Of a stretch of 64,000 nt of DNA, positions 43,314-51,788 are shown piece by piece. Origin of the DNA: Anaerolineae bacterium (lineage in GTDB: Bacteria > Chloroflexota > Anaerolineae > Aggregatilineales > Phototrophicaceae); NCBI GenBank assembly GCA_020849765.1, contig JADLAY010000075.1, positions 179,911 to 243,910 of the forward strand. Reading direction: 5' to 3'. A program made the translations under genes and the position numbers. Each line of letters starts with the position of its first letter. Positions within the stretch are counted from its first letter, which is position 1. Below the pieces are notes generated by a model that was not told the DNA's origin, searched no databases, and saw only the letters and a list, made by a program, of their open reading frames with translations.

Positions 43314-44594
43314 GTGATGACAGAGGTTGTCCTGTTTGGGATTGTCGGCTTGATTGCGGTGGCAGCCGCCGCATTCATGGTGATAAGCCCTACCAAGAAC
43401 GCTGTCCACAGTGCATTGGCCCTGGTTCTGACCATGGGCTGCCTGGCGTTCTTATTCCTCATGCTTGACGCGCCCTTCCTCGCCATGATCCAGATCACGG
43501 TTTACGCCGGGGCGATCATGGTGCTCTTTCTGTTCGTCATCATGCTTTTGGGCGCGGAAAAGCTGGACGTGCGTGAAACACGGTTTCCGTGGTTGCCCGT
43601 GTTCGGGCTTGTGCTGGCCGTTCTGCTGCTGCTGGTGATCGGGCTGCCCATTCTCAATTCCGGCCTCAACGTGATGGAACCGGTGGCGGCGACCCCGCTC
43701 GTGCGCGTGATCAACGCTGCGACGGACATGGCCCCGGTCGAGGTGGCCTTCAACGATCAGACCGTGGCGAGCGATCTCGCCTTCGGATCGGCTTCCGAGT
43801 TCGTCCAGGTGCCCGCGGGTGATTATTCGGTCACCCTGACGCCCCAGGACGGCGCGCCGATCACGACTTCCGTCAGCCTGGAAGGCGGCACCACCCAGTC
43901 GCTCATCGCTTATGGCGAGGGGGACGCGGTGACCTTCGCCGTCGTGCCGGATGACCTCTCTACGGTCAGCGAAGCGCGCACCAGTCGCATTGTCGTCTTC
44001 AATGCTTACGACCCTGAGAACCCGATCAGCCTGGTCGACTTCGGCTCCAGCTTCAGCGCAACCGATACCACAACCTACGCCGGCGAAGTCGCTTATGGCG
44101 CGTACTCGGAACCGGTGCTGGTGCCCGAAGGTACCTACGACTTCGCCTATATCACCGGCGCTGATGTGCCCGACGTGGACGGCGAGCCGGTGCTGTATCG
44201 CAATCGCGAATACGAACTCCCGCGTGATGAATCGCAACTGGTCGTCGTCATGCCTGAGCGCCTGTTCGATGGCTCCCTGCGTGCGGCGGCGGCCCCGTTC
44301 GTCGATAATGCGCGCGCTTCATTCGGTGGGCCGCGCGCCATTGGCACGCTGCTGTTCATCGACTACATGATGCCGTTCCAGATGTTGGCGATGCTGCTGC
44401 TGGCTGCGATGGTCGGTGTGATCGTTTTGACACGCCATCACATTCCGGGCGCGAAGGAACGCATCAACGTACGCCGCCGGGTCAGCCGGCCTTTGACCAA
44501 CGTGATTGCCAGCCAGGTTGGACATGAAGTGGCCGAGGAAACGCCGTCTCAGCTGCCTGCACAGACTGAACAACACGAAACTGCCGGCGATTAG
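43314..44594 (+). CDS. nuoJ: NADH-quinone oxidoreductase subunit J with inserted DUF4397-like domain
   Basis: The 426-residue protein is over twice the usual NuoJ length (about 160-200). Residues 1-115 give four normal helices, with the conserved third helix ITVYAGAIMVLFLFVIMLL (about 60-78). The fifth helix (PFQMLAMLLLAAMVGVIVL) lies at about 348-367, followed by a basic tail. Between them, residues about 125-335 form a soluble beta-rich domain that looks like DUF4397: VRVINAATDMAPVEVAFND, VPAGDYSVTLTP and VPEGTYDFAYITG. By positive-inside charge (KLDVRETR after helix 3, RINVRRRVSRP after helix 5) the insertion faces outside the cell. The reading frame is continuous. The helix set is intact, so a working subunit is likely. 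Confidence 0.93.
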   Translation: MMTEVVLFGIVGLIAVAAAAFMVISPTKNAVHSALALVLTMGCLAFLFLMLDAPFLAMIQITVYAGAIMVLFLFVIMLLGAEKLDVRETRFPWLPVFGLVLAVLLLLVIGLPILNSGLNVMEPVAATPLVRVINAATDMAPVEVAFNDQTVASDLAFGSASEFVQVPAGDYSVTLTPQDGAPITTSVSLEGGTTQSLIAYGEGDAVTFAVVPDDLSTVSEARTSRIVVFNAYDPENPISLVDFGSSFSATDTTTYAGEVAYGAYSEPVLVPEGTYDFAYITGADVPDVDGEPVLYRNREYELPRDESQLVVVMPERLFDGSLRAAAAPFVDNARASFGGPRAIGTLLFIDYMMPFQMLAMLLLAAMVGVIVLTRHHIPGAKERINVRRRVSRPLTNVIASQVGHEVAEETPSQLPAQTEQHETAGD

Positions 44595-44621
44595 AACGCC
44601 CATACGGAGGAATGCAGACTC

Positions 44622-44924
44622 ATGGTTCAGACTGAAATGTATATTCTGCTGAGCGCGATTCTGTTCGTGCTGGGCGTCATGGGCGTCTTATTTCGCCGCA
44701 ACGCGATCATCGTTTTTATGTCGGTCGAGTTGATGCTCAATGCGACGAATCTGGCACTGGCGGCGTTTGCGCGTCACTGGGGCATGGAAAGCGGTCATCT
44801 CTTCGCCTTCTTCGTCATCACGGTTGCGGCTGCCGAGGTTGCGGTGGGACTGGCGCTAATCGTCGCCATCTTCCGCACGAAGCACAGCATCAACATCGAC
44901 GAACTGCACCAGATGCAGGGCTAG
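44622..44924 (+). CDS. nuoK: NADH-quinone oxidoreductase subunit K
   Basis: The 100-residue protein has three helices and the conserved glutamates of the proton path: VELMLNATNLALAAF (helix 2) and FFVITVAAAEVAVGLALIVAIF (helix 3). Size is normal. A strong GGAGGAA ribosome-binding site precedes the ATG. The 27-base gap to nuoJ and 10-base gap to nuoL fit one operon. Confidence 0.96.
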   Translation: MVQTEMYILLSAILFVLGVMGVLFRRNAIIVFMSVELMLNATNLALAAFARHWGMESGHLFAFFVITVAAAEVAVGLALIVAIFRTKHSINIDELHQMQG

Positions 44925-44934
44925 GGCAGTCAAT

Positions 44935-47346
44935 ATGCACACGGAAACTTATCCACAGCTCGTCACACTCGTCATCCTGATCCCGGCCATCGGTGCGTTC
45001 ATCAACCTGTTCTGGGGCGCGCGCCTGAACGAGTTGGCCGTCAGCGCGATCGCGACAGTGGCCTCTTCCCTGGCTTTCCTGGTCGCGGTGCTGCTGTACG
45101 CCTACCTCGTCAATAACAACTACCAGGGCGTGGTTGTCAACCCGCCGCTGCTGGATGGCTGGATACGCATCGGCACCAGCGTCGAAATACCCTGGCAGAT
45201 GCGGGTCGATACGCTCAGTGTGACGATGATGCTGGTGGTCAGCGGCATCGGCTCGTTGATCCACATGTACGCCGCCGGTTACATGCACGGCGACCCGATG
45301 TTCCATCGCTTCTTTGCCTATCTGAATATGTTCCTCGCCTTCATGCTGATCCTCGTCACGGGCAACAACTTCCTGATGATGTTCGTCGGCTGGGAAGGCG
45401 TCGGTTTGTGTTCCTTCCTCCTGATCGGCTTCTGGTTCGATAGGGCCAACGGGGTCGGCTGGCGTAACAGCAATGCCGCGCGCAAAGCGATGGTCGTCAA
45501 TCGTATCGGCGACTTCGGCATGATGATGGCCGTCTTTATGATCTTCTGGACCTTCGGCACGCTCGATTACTATCGCCCCGGCGAAATCGCCAACCCCGGC
45601 TTTGGCACGCACGGTGCAGAAGCCGCTCACGTCGAAGGCGAAGCAGTCGCGGCTGAGGGCGAACATGAAGAAGCCGCAGCGACCACCGAAGCCACACATG
45701 AAGAGACTACAGCTGTCGTGGAGGGCGAAGAAGCCCATGGCGAGGCTGTCGCCGCCTTCACCAATAACGATCACATCCCAACCGAGCAGCTCGGCGTCTT
45801 CGGCAAGACGATGCGCTGGATTGAAGAGGGCGGTCACGAAGTCGACTTCGGCCCCTTCTCGCTGCCGTTTGAAACCGTCCTGATCATCATCACGTTGTTC
45901 TTGCTCCTGGGCGCGACCGGCAAATCCGCGCAGATTCCGTTGTTCGTCTGGCTGCCGGACGCCATGGCTGGCCCGACGCCTGTCAGCGCGCTCATCCACG
46001 CCGCGACGATGGTCACGGCGGGCGTTTACATGATGGTGCGCAGCAACGTCTGGTATCACGAGGCGGCTTTGACCTCGCTCGTCGTCGCCATCATCGGCGC
46101 GACCACAGCGCTCGTCGCCGGCTTCATCGCCGTTGGGCAGTGGGATATCAAGCGTGTGCTGGCGTATTCAACGGTCAGCCAGCTCGGCTTCATGGTCGCG
46201 GCGGTCGGCGTCGGCGCTTACAGCGCAGCGGTCTTCCATTTGCTGACGCACGCGTTCTTCAAAGCGCTGCTCTTTCTCGGCAGCGGCTCCGTCATTCATG
46301 GTGTGGAGCATGGCCATCATCTGGCCCATGAAGGTCACGGCCATGGAGACGATCACGGGCATCACGAGGAAGCCTTTGATCCGCAGGACATGCGCAACAT
46401 GGGCGGCCTGCGGCGCAACATGCCCGTCACCTATATCACCTACCTGGTCGGCACGCTGGCACTATCGGGCATTTTCCCGTTGGCTGGCTTCTGGTCGAAA
46501 GATGAAATCCTGGCGGATTCCTTCATTGTCGGCTTCGGAGAAGGTCAACTGCGCGGTTACATCGCCTTTGGCCTGCTGCTGATTGCGGCGGCGTTCACCG
46601 CCTTCTACATGTGGCGCCAGATCGAGCTCGTCTTCCATGGAGACGCACGTTCGGACGCGGCACGTCATGCGCCTGAGAGCGTCGCGACCATGACGGTTCC
46701 GCTCGTCATCCTCATGATCGGCAGCATCGTCGCCGGGTTCATCAACACGCCTGCCAATGTCCTGGGGTTGGACAATCTGTTCGGCGCGCATCGTTTCACC
46801 GATTGGCTCTCGGCCACGGTCGTCAACGCGCACGCGGGTGATTTCCAATGGCTGCTGGCGCTGATTGCGCTGGGGCTGGCACTTGGTGCCATCTTCCTTG
46901 CACGCACAATCTACGGCAAAGCGAGCCCGCTCGTGGGTGCGGAGCAGCGCGACCCGTTGGCAATCGGCGCTATTGGCCGCGCCTGGTCGCTCGCGAATGC
47001 ACGCCTGTACTGGGATGAGACCTACTACCGGCTGTTTGAGGGGCCGTTCAACGCCATCTCGAGATTCCTGGCCGATACGTTAGACTGGCGCTTCTGGCAC
47101 GATTACTTCCACAACAACGTCATTCGCGATGGCTTCAACGCCATTGGTAACCTCCTGAGCAAACCGGTTGACCTCGGCATCATCGACGGCGTGGTCAATG
47201 GCATCGGGCGGCTGACGCGCTGGTTGAGTGGTGCTGTACGCGGTGTTCAGACCGGCTACGTGAGGACTTACGCGATCACGCTGCTGTTGGGCGTCGTAAT
47301 CGTGATCGTTGTGTTACTACTGCCGTTGCTACAGACCAACGGCTGA
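44935..47346 (+). CDS. nuoL: NADH-quinone oxidoreductase subunit L with acidic and His-rich loops
   Basis: The 803-residue protein is longer than the usual 600-650. It has antiporter-like signatures (NNFLMMFVGWEGVGLCSFLLIGFWF, TGKSAQIPLFVWLPDAMAGPTPVSALIHAATMVTAGVY, HLLTHAFFKALLFLGSGSVIH) and a C-terminal lateral-helix region. Two insertions are visible: about residues 220-275, rich in Glu, Ala and His, and about 454-482, where 10 of 25 residues are His. The final helix is at about 780-798. It is the distal proton-pumping subunit. Confidence 0.94.
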   Translation: MHTETYPQLVTLVILIPAIGAFINLFWGARLNELAVSAIATVASSLAFLVAVLLYAYLVNNNYQGVVVNPPLLDGWIRIGTSVEIPWQMRVDTLSVTMMLVVSGIGSLIHMYAAGYMHGDPMFHRFFAYLNMFLAFMLILVTGNNFLMMFVGWEGVGLCSFLLIGFWFDRANGVGWRNSNAARKAMVVNRIGDFGMMMAVFMIFWTFGTLDYYRPGEIANPGFGTHGAEAAHVEGEAVAAEGEHEEAAATTEATHEETTAVVEGEEAHGEAVAAFTNNDHIPTEQLGVFGKTMRWIEEGGHEVDFGPFSLPFETVLIIITLFLLLGATGKSAQIPLFVWLPDAMAGPTPVSALIHAATMVTAGVYMMVRSNVWYHEAALTSLVVAIIGATTALVAGFIAVGQWDIKRVLAYSTVSQLGFMVAAVGVGAYSAAVFHLLTHAFFKALLFLGSGSVIHGVEHGHHLAHEGHGHGDDHGHHEEAFDPQDMRNMGGLRRNMPVTYITYLVGTLALSGIFPLAGFWSKDEILADSFIVGFGEGQLRGYIAFGLLLIAAAFTAFYMWRQIELVFHGDARSDAARHAPESVATMTVPLVILMIGSIVAGFINTPANVLGLDNLFGAHRFTDWLSATVVNAHAGDFQWLLALIALGLALGAIFLARTIYGKASPLVGAEQRDPLAIGAIGRAWSLANARLYWDETYYRLFEGPFNAISRFLADTLDWRFWHDYFHNNVIRDGFNAIGNLLSKPVDLGIIDGVVNGIGRLTRWLSGAVRGVQTGYVRTYAITLLLGVVIVIVVLLLPLLQTNG

Positions 47347-47365
47347 ACTGGAGGAGCTTTAACCG

Positions 47366-48919
47366 ATGGAAGCGACCGGACTTTCGCTGCTTACGGTAAT
47401 CCTGTTCTTACCGTTGGTCGGCATGACGATCATACTCTTCATCCCTGGCGATCAGGGACGCAATATCCGCTATACGGCGCTTGGCTTCAGCGTAGTGACC
47501 TTTGCGCTGTCACTGGTGATGTGGGCGAGCTTCGACCCGAACGTCGCCGGGCTGCAAATGGTGCAGCGCTGGGACTGGATGCCGACCTTCGGCATCAGTT
47601 ACTACGTCGGTGTCGATGGTATCAGCCTGCTGCTGATCGTGCTGACGGCCTTCATCATGCCGATCGCAATCCTCGTGTCGATGGCATCGCACATCTTCCA
47701 GGAACGCGGGCGTGAAAAGTGGTACTACCTGTTCCTGATGGTGCTCGAGTGGGCTATGCTCGGCGCCTTCATGATCCAGGACTTGATCGTCTTTTACATC
47801 TTCTTCGAAATCACGCTCGTGCCGATGTACTTCTTGATCGGCATCTGGGGTGCGGAAAACCGGGTCTACGCGGCGGTGAAGTTCTTCCTCTACACGCTCG
47901 CGGGTTCGGTGCTGATGCTGCTCGCCATTCTGTACGTCGGTAATCAGGCGGGCACCTTCGCTATCCCTGAAATCGTCTCGATGGTGCACAGCGGCGCGCT
48001 GACCTTCCCATTTGACGGGTTGTTCAGCACACAGTCGTATCTGTTCCTGGGCTTCTTCATCGCCTTCGCCATCAAAGTGCCGCTATGGCCCTTCCACAGC
48101 TGGCTGCCGGATGCGCACGTTCAGGCGCCGACCGCCGGTTCGGTCATCCTGGCCGGTGTGCTCTTGAAGCTTGGCACCTACGGTATGATCCGCGTCCTGC
48201 TGCCGATCTTCCCGGAGGCGACCGTCGCCTGGGCGCCGATCGTCGCCGTCCTGGCAATCATCGGCATCATCTACGGCGCGTGGGTTTGCTACGCGCAGGA
48301 CGACGCCAAGAAATTGGTCGCTTACTCCTCCGTCAGTCACATGGGTTTCATCGTGCTCGGCATCTTCGCCCTCAACGGGCAGGGGATCCAGGGCAGCATT
48401 CTGCAGATGGTCAATCACGGCGTCAGCACCGGCGGCTTGTTCTTGATCGTCGGTATGCTCTACGAGCGGCGCCACACCAAGAAGCTGGCCGATTATGGCG
48501 GCATCTGGAAAGCGCTGCCGGTCTTCGGCGCGATCAGTCTGGTCATCACTTTGAGCAGTATGGGCTTGCCGGGGCTGAACGGCTTCATCGGCGAGTTCAC
48601 CATCCTGCTCGGCACCTTCGGCAGTGAAGTGCTCGGCTTCTTCTTCGCGCTGTTCGCGACGCTGGGCATCATTCTGGCCGCCGTCTACATGCTCTACATG
48701 TTCCAGAAGGTCTTCATGGGCGAGCTTGACAAAGAAGAGAACAAGCATCTGCCTGACATGAACTGGATGGAATATGCGGCATTGATCCCGGTGCTGGTCG
48801 GCGTCTTCCTGATTGGTCTCTACCCGGCGCTGTTCTTCGCACCGATGAACACGACGGTGATGGAACTCGCCGCGCAGGTGGGCCATTTTGTGACGACCGT
48901 CGCCCAGGCAGTTCCGTAA
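47366..48919 (+). CDS. nuoM: NADH-quinone oxidoreductase subunit M
   Basis: The 517-residue protein is antiporter-like, with 14 or so helices. It has the key regions FYIFFEITLVPMYFLIGIWG (with the conserved Glu), KVPLWPFHSWLPDAHVQAPTAGSVILAGVLLKLGTYG (with the helix Lys) and KKLVAYSSVSHMGFIVLG. It is a proton-pumping subunit of the membrane arm. Length and spacing are normal, and GGAGGAGCT precedes the start. Confidence 0.96.
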   Translation: MEATGLSLLTVILFLPLVGMTIILFIPGDQGRNIRYTALGFSVVTFALSLVMWASFDPNVAGLQMVQRWDWMPTFGISYYVGVDGISLLLIVLTAFIMPIAILVSMASHIFQERGREKWYYLFLMVLEWAMLGAFMIQDLIVFYIFFEITLVPMYFLIGIWGAENRVYAAVKFFLYTLAGSVLMLLAILYVGNQAGTFAIPEIVSMVHSGALTFPFDGLFSTQSYLFLGFFIAFAIKVPLWPFHSWLPDAHVQAPTAGSVILAGVLLKLGTYGMIRVLLPIFPEATVAWAPIVAVLAIIGIIYGAWVCYAQDDAKKLVAYSSVSHMGFIVLGIFALNGQGIQGSILQMVNHGVSTGGLFLIVGMLYERRHTKKLADYGGIWKALPVFGAISLVITLSSMGLPGLNGFIGEFTILLGTFGSEVLGFFFALFATLGIILAAVYMLYMFQKVFMGELDKEENKHLPDMNWMEYAALIPVLVGVFLIGLYPALFFAPMNTTVMELAAQVGHFVTTVAQAVP

Positions 48920-48929
48920 GGCAGGTGGC

Positions 48930-50438
48930 ATGATACAGGTTCCGAGCCTCAGCGATTTCAATCTTCAGTACACGTTGCCCGCACTCAGCATTGTGGTGTG
49001 GGCGGCGGCACTGTTGATTATCGATCTGTTCATACCGAGGGAACGCAAGCAGACGACGGCCTGGCTTGCCGCCGGTGGCCTCGTCTTCGCGTTCGTCGTC
49101 AATGCCTTCCTGTTCAACGTCAACGACGAAGCCTTCCTCGGCATGTTTCGCGCTGACCAATTCACGGCCTATCTGAATGCGGTCGTCCTCGGCGCTGCCT
49201 TCATCGGCGTGCTGATGAGCGTGGATTACATCAAGCGCATCGGCATCGAGCGCGGCGAGTATTACGTCCTGCTGCTCTTCAGCGTGGCGGGCATGATGTT
49301 CATGGCCGCGGCCAACGATTTGATCGCCGTGTTCGTCGCGCTCGAACTGCTGAGCATTCCGCTCTACGTGCTGTCCGCCTTCCGCGCGCCGGATACGAAG
49401 TCTGAAGAGAGTGGTCTCAAGTACTTCATCCTCGGCGCGTTTGCCAGCGCTTTCCTGGTCTACGGCGCGGCGCTCATCTACGGCGCGACCGGCACGACCA
49501 ACATCCCGGCGATCTTCGCCGCCGTCAGCGGCATCGAGATCGGCGGCAGCGCCTCGATTTTGCTCCTGATCGGCTCCGGTTTGATGCTGGTCGGTCTTGG
49601 CTTCAAGGTCGCGGCGGTGCCATTCCACATGTGGACGCCGGACGTCTACGAAGGTGCGCCGACGCCGATCACAGCCTTCATGAGTGTGGGCGCCAAGGTC
49701 GGCGGTTTCGCGGCCATGTTCCGCATTCTGGCCTCGGCTCTGCCGACGTTCATCCTGATGGATGCGTCGCTCCACGCCGCCTGGCAGACGACGGTCTGGA
49801 TTCTGGCGGCGGCCACCCTGATCCTGGGCAATCTGGTCGCCATCTCGCAGTCCAACGTCAAGCGTATGCTCGCCTACTCGTCGATTGCTCACGCAGGCTA
49901 CATCCTGATGGCGGTCGCAGCGGCGGGCACGGCAGGTGTGGCTGATGCGGCGGCGCGTGCTGCGCTGTTCTATCTGCTGGCCTACATGTTCACCAACCTG
50001 GGCGCATTTGCCATCGCCATCGCACTTGAGAAAGATGATGGCAGTGGCACCAACATCTCGGACTTCACCGGGTTGGCGAAATCGCGACCGGGCCTGGCCG
50101 CCATGATGGCCTTCTTCATGCTCAGTCTGACTGGCTTCCCGCCCACCGCCGGGTTCGTCGCCAAGTTCCTCATCTTCCAGCAGACGCTGGATGCGGGGCT
50201 GGTGCCGCTCGCGATCATCGGTGTGCTCACCAGCGTGATCAGCGGTTACTACTACCTGAACATCGTCGTCAAGATGTTCCTGGGCGATGGTGAGGGCGAC
50301 CCTGCCGAAGGCGCGACTCCGCACCTGCGCTGGGCAGCCTATGCCTGCTTCGCGGGCACGCTGATCCTGTTCGTGCTGCCGGTTTTGGGCACGGATATCG
50401 CATCGTCGGTGCATCTGGCGACGGCGCTCATTCCGTAA
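48930..50438 (+). CDS. nuoN: NADH-quinone oxidoreductase subunit N
   Basis: The 502-residue protein is the third antiporter-like subunit. Motifs include IAVFVALELLSIPLYVLSAF (conserved Glu), GFKVAAVPFHMWTPDVYEGAPTPITAFMSVGAKVGG and KRMLAYSSIAHAGYILMAV. It pumps protons next to NuoK. It closes the nuo operon and is followed by a strong terminator. Confidence 0.96.
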   Translation: MIQVPSLSDFNLQYTLPALSIVVWAAALLIIDLFIPRERKQTTAWLAAGGLVFAFVVNAFLFNVNDEAFLGMFRADQFTAYLNAVVLGAAFIGVLMSVDYIKRIGIERGEYYVLLLFSVAGMMFMAAANDLIAVFVALELLSIPLYVLSAFRAPDTKSEESGLKYFILGAFASAFLVYGAALIYGATGTTNIPAIFAAVSGIEIGGSASILLLIGSGLMLVGLGFKVAAVPFHMWTPDVYEGAPTPITAFMSVGAKVGGFAAMFRILASALPTFILMDASLHAAWQTTVWILAAATLILGNLVAISQSNVKRMLAYSSIAHAGYILMAVAAAGTAGVADAAARAALFYLLAYMFTNLGAFAIAIALEKDDGSGTNISDFTGLAKSRPGLAAMMAFFMLSLTGFPPTAGFVAKFLIFQQTLDAGLVPLAIIGVLTSVISGYYYLNIVVKMFLGDGEGDPAEGATPHLRWAAYACFAGTLILFVLPVLGTDIASSVHLATALIP

Positions 50439-50463
50439 GTCTGAACGGTTACCCATCGGTTTG

Positions 50464-50492
50464 AAAAAGGCGTCGTTAAGGCGCCTTTTTTG
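50464..50492 (+). terminator. Rho-independent terminator of the nuo operon
   Basis: AAAAAGGCG (50464-50472), 9-base loop, CGCCTTTTT (50482-50490) and further T. It lies 26 bases after the nuoN stop. Confidence 0.9.
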
Positions 50493-50538
50493 TTCGTCAA
50501 ACCCCGTAAATTAGGGCGGGCGGTGCGCGCAAGTGGGT

Positions 50539-50544
50539 TATACT
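50539..50544 (+). promoter_or_regulatory. -10 box of small membrane protein gene
   Basis: GGGTTATACTGG gives TATACT at 50539-50544, 24 bases before the ATG at 50568. No clear -35. Confidence 0.35.
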
Positions 50545-50567
50545 GGCGGGGTGGAAAAGGTACTTCG

Positions 50568-51128
50568 ATGACCAAACGTAAACGCGACATTCTGAACCCC
50601 GACATGCGCGACCGCCTGCGCTCGAATCGTGAGGGGCGTTTGTCGTCGGCGCAGTGGATCGCGATTACGAGCGATCCACTGGTGACGCTGCTGTTGCTGC
50701 TGGCCCCTGCAATCCTCATCGTTGGCTTGCGCCTGCCTGCCCTGCTCTCGCGCGGCTGGCTGATCCTACTCGTCATCCTGGCGACCTACGGCGGCATGAT
50801 CTTGATGCGTGCCCGGCGCTACGCACGTGCGCGCGTGCACTACAAAGTGCTTTACGCTGCGCGCCCCTCCCTGACGCGCTGGGCTTTGCGCCGTTCGCCA
50901 TCGTTCTACGACGATCGCGGCCAGGTCTTTCGCTTCACGCGCTGGTTGGCGCCGCGCATCTCACTGACGAACGATCACGCCTATATGGTCTACTACCTGG
51001 ATGACCCGCGCGAGCGCATTCTGTGCAGCCTCGCGCCGCTGACTCATGAGGATGCGGACAAATTCAAGCCATCGGCGGAGTTTCAGCGCCGCTTCGAACG
51101 CCGGGCCGCTCCCTCGAAATCAAGCTGA
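50568..51128 (+). CDS. Hypothetical protein with two membrane helices
   Basis: The 186-residue protein is not recognised. It has a basic N-terminus, two adjacent hydrophobic helices (about 35-55 and 62-82: VTLLLLLAPAILIVGLRL and LILLVILATYGGMILM), then a basic soluble C-terminal domain with FRFTRWLAPRISL and YMVYYLDDP. Start: ATG at 50568 after AAAAGG; a longer frame from 50490 would start inside the nuo terminator. It lies alone between nuoN and hsp20. Confidence 0.75.
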   Translation: MTKRKRDILNPDMRDRLRSNREGRLSSAQWIAITSDPLVTLLLLLAPAILIVGLRLPALLSRGWLILLVILATYGGMILMRARRYARARVHYKVLYAARPSLTRWALRRSPSFYDDRGQVFRFTRWLAPRISLTNDHAYMVYYLDDPRERILCSLAPLTHEDADKFKPSAEFQRRFERRAAPSKSS

Positions 51129-51148
51129 TTTGCATTGTTTTTACATTT

Positions 51149-51166
51149 GTCAGACGTCCTTCTGAC
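51149..51166. promoter_or_regulatory. Inverted repeat upstream of hsp20
   Basis: GTCAGA (51149-51154), CGTCCT, TCTGAC (51161-51166) lies 50 bases before the hsp20 ATG, near a TATATT at 51177-51182. It does not match the CIRCE element. Confidence 0.3.
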
Positions 51167-51215
51167 ACTCCGAATCTATATTGAGAGTCGGGACAGTGAT
51201 TTAGGGAGGACAAAA

Positions 51216-51674
51216 ATGGCAAACACACTTACTCGCTGGAACCCTGTCCGCGAAATGGCAGCCATGCAGCGGGCAATGGATCGTATGTTCGATGATTGGC
51301 GTCCGTACTTCGATTTTGGTGTTGAACCTGAAGTGGGCACCCGTGCGCTGGCCCTCGACGTTCACGAAGATGACAACAACTACACCCTGACGACCGAGAT
51401 GGCGGGCGTGCAGCCCGATCAGATTCAGGTGCGCAAGGAGGGCGATTACCTCGTGATCGAGGGCGAGACCTCCGAGGAGAAGTCTGAGAAAGACGGCACC
51501 CGTACTCTGGTCAGCGAGCGGCGCTATGGCCGCTACATGCGTCGGATTCGCCTGCCGCAGGATATCGACGTCGATAAGGCCGAGGCGCAGTACGAGAACG
51601 GCGTGCTGACCCTCAAGCTGCCGAAGGCAGAGCCGGTCAAGCCGAAGCTCATTCCGATCAAGTCCGGCAAATAG
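51216..51674 (+). CDS. hsp20: Small heat-shock protein, Hsp20/alpha-crystallin family
   Basis: The 152-residue protein has an N-terminal segment (WNPVREMAAMQRAMDRMFDDW), an alpha-crystallin domain (about 48-140) with ALALDVHEDDNNYTLTTEMAGV and ENGVLTLKLPKAE, and the C-terminal IPI motif (LIPIKSGK). It forms oligomers that hold unfolded proteins. A strong AGGGAGGA ribosome-binding site precedes the ATG at 51216; a longer in-frame start at 51135 is not needed. A perfect palindromic terminator follows, so it is monocistronic. Confidence 0.95.
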   Translation: MANTLTRWNPVREMAAMQRAMDRMFDDWRPYFDFGVEPEVGTRALALDVHEDDNNYTLTTEMAGVQPDQIQVRKEGDYLVIEGETSEEKSEKDGTRTLVSERRYGRYMRRIRLPQDIDVDKAEAQYENGVLTLKLPKAEPVKPKLIPIKSGK

Positions 51675-51702
51675 CCACCAGCTCATCTTCAACACTGTGG
51701 CG

Positions 51703-51728
51703 AGGGAGCGCATATGCGCTCCCTTTTT
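51703..51728 (+). terminator. Perfect palindromic terminator after hsp20
   Basis: A 22-base perfect palindrome (51703-51724; arms AGGGAGCGCAT and ATGCGCTCCCT) is followed directly by T residues. It contains an ATG at 51714 that is not a gene start. Confidence 0.9.
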
Positions 51729-51788
51729 GCTTGTCAAAACGACCGCGTCGCGCTACTGTCGTGGACTGTTCTGCAATTGAAGTGCACG

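Noticed and set aside
43314..44594. NuoJ enlargement as an accidental fusion of two genes
   Set aside because: A single NuoJ gene is present, its helices are split across both ends, and the frame is continuous, so this is an internal insertion.
48714..50456. 580-residue open frame on minus, opposite the end of nuoM and nuoN
   Set aside because: Arg/Asp/Gln-rich with no fold; antisense shadow.
51129..51215. CIRCE element before hsp20
   Set aside because: The inverted repeat found is GTCAGA/TCTGAC, not TTAGCACTC/GAGTGCTAA.
51714..51788. Longer start for the GT-C-like protein
   Set aside because: The ATG lies inside the palindromic terminator of hsp20; the ATG at 51789 begins a normal first membrane helix.
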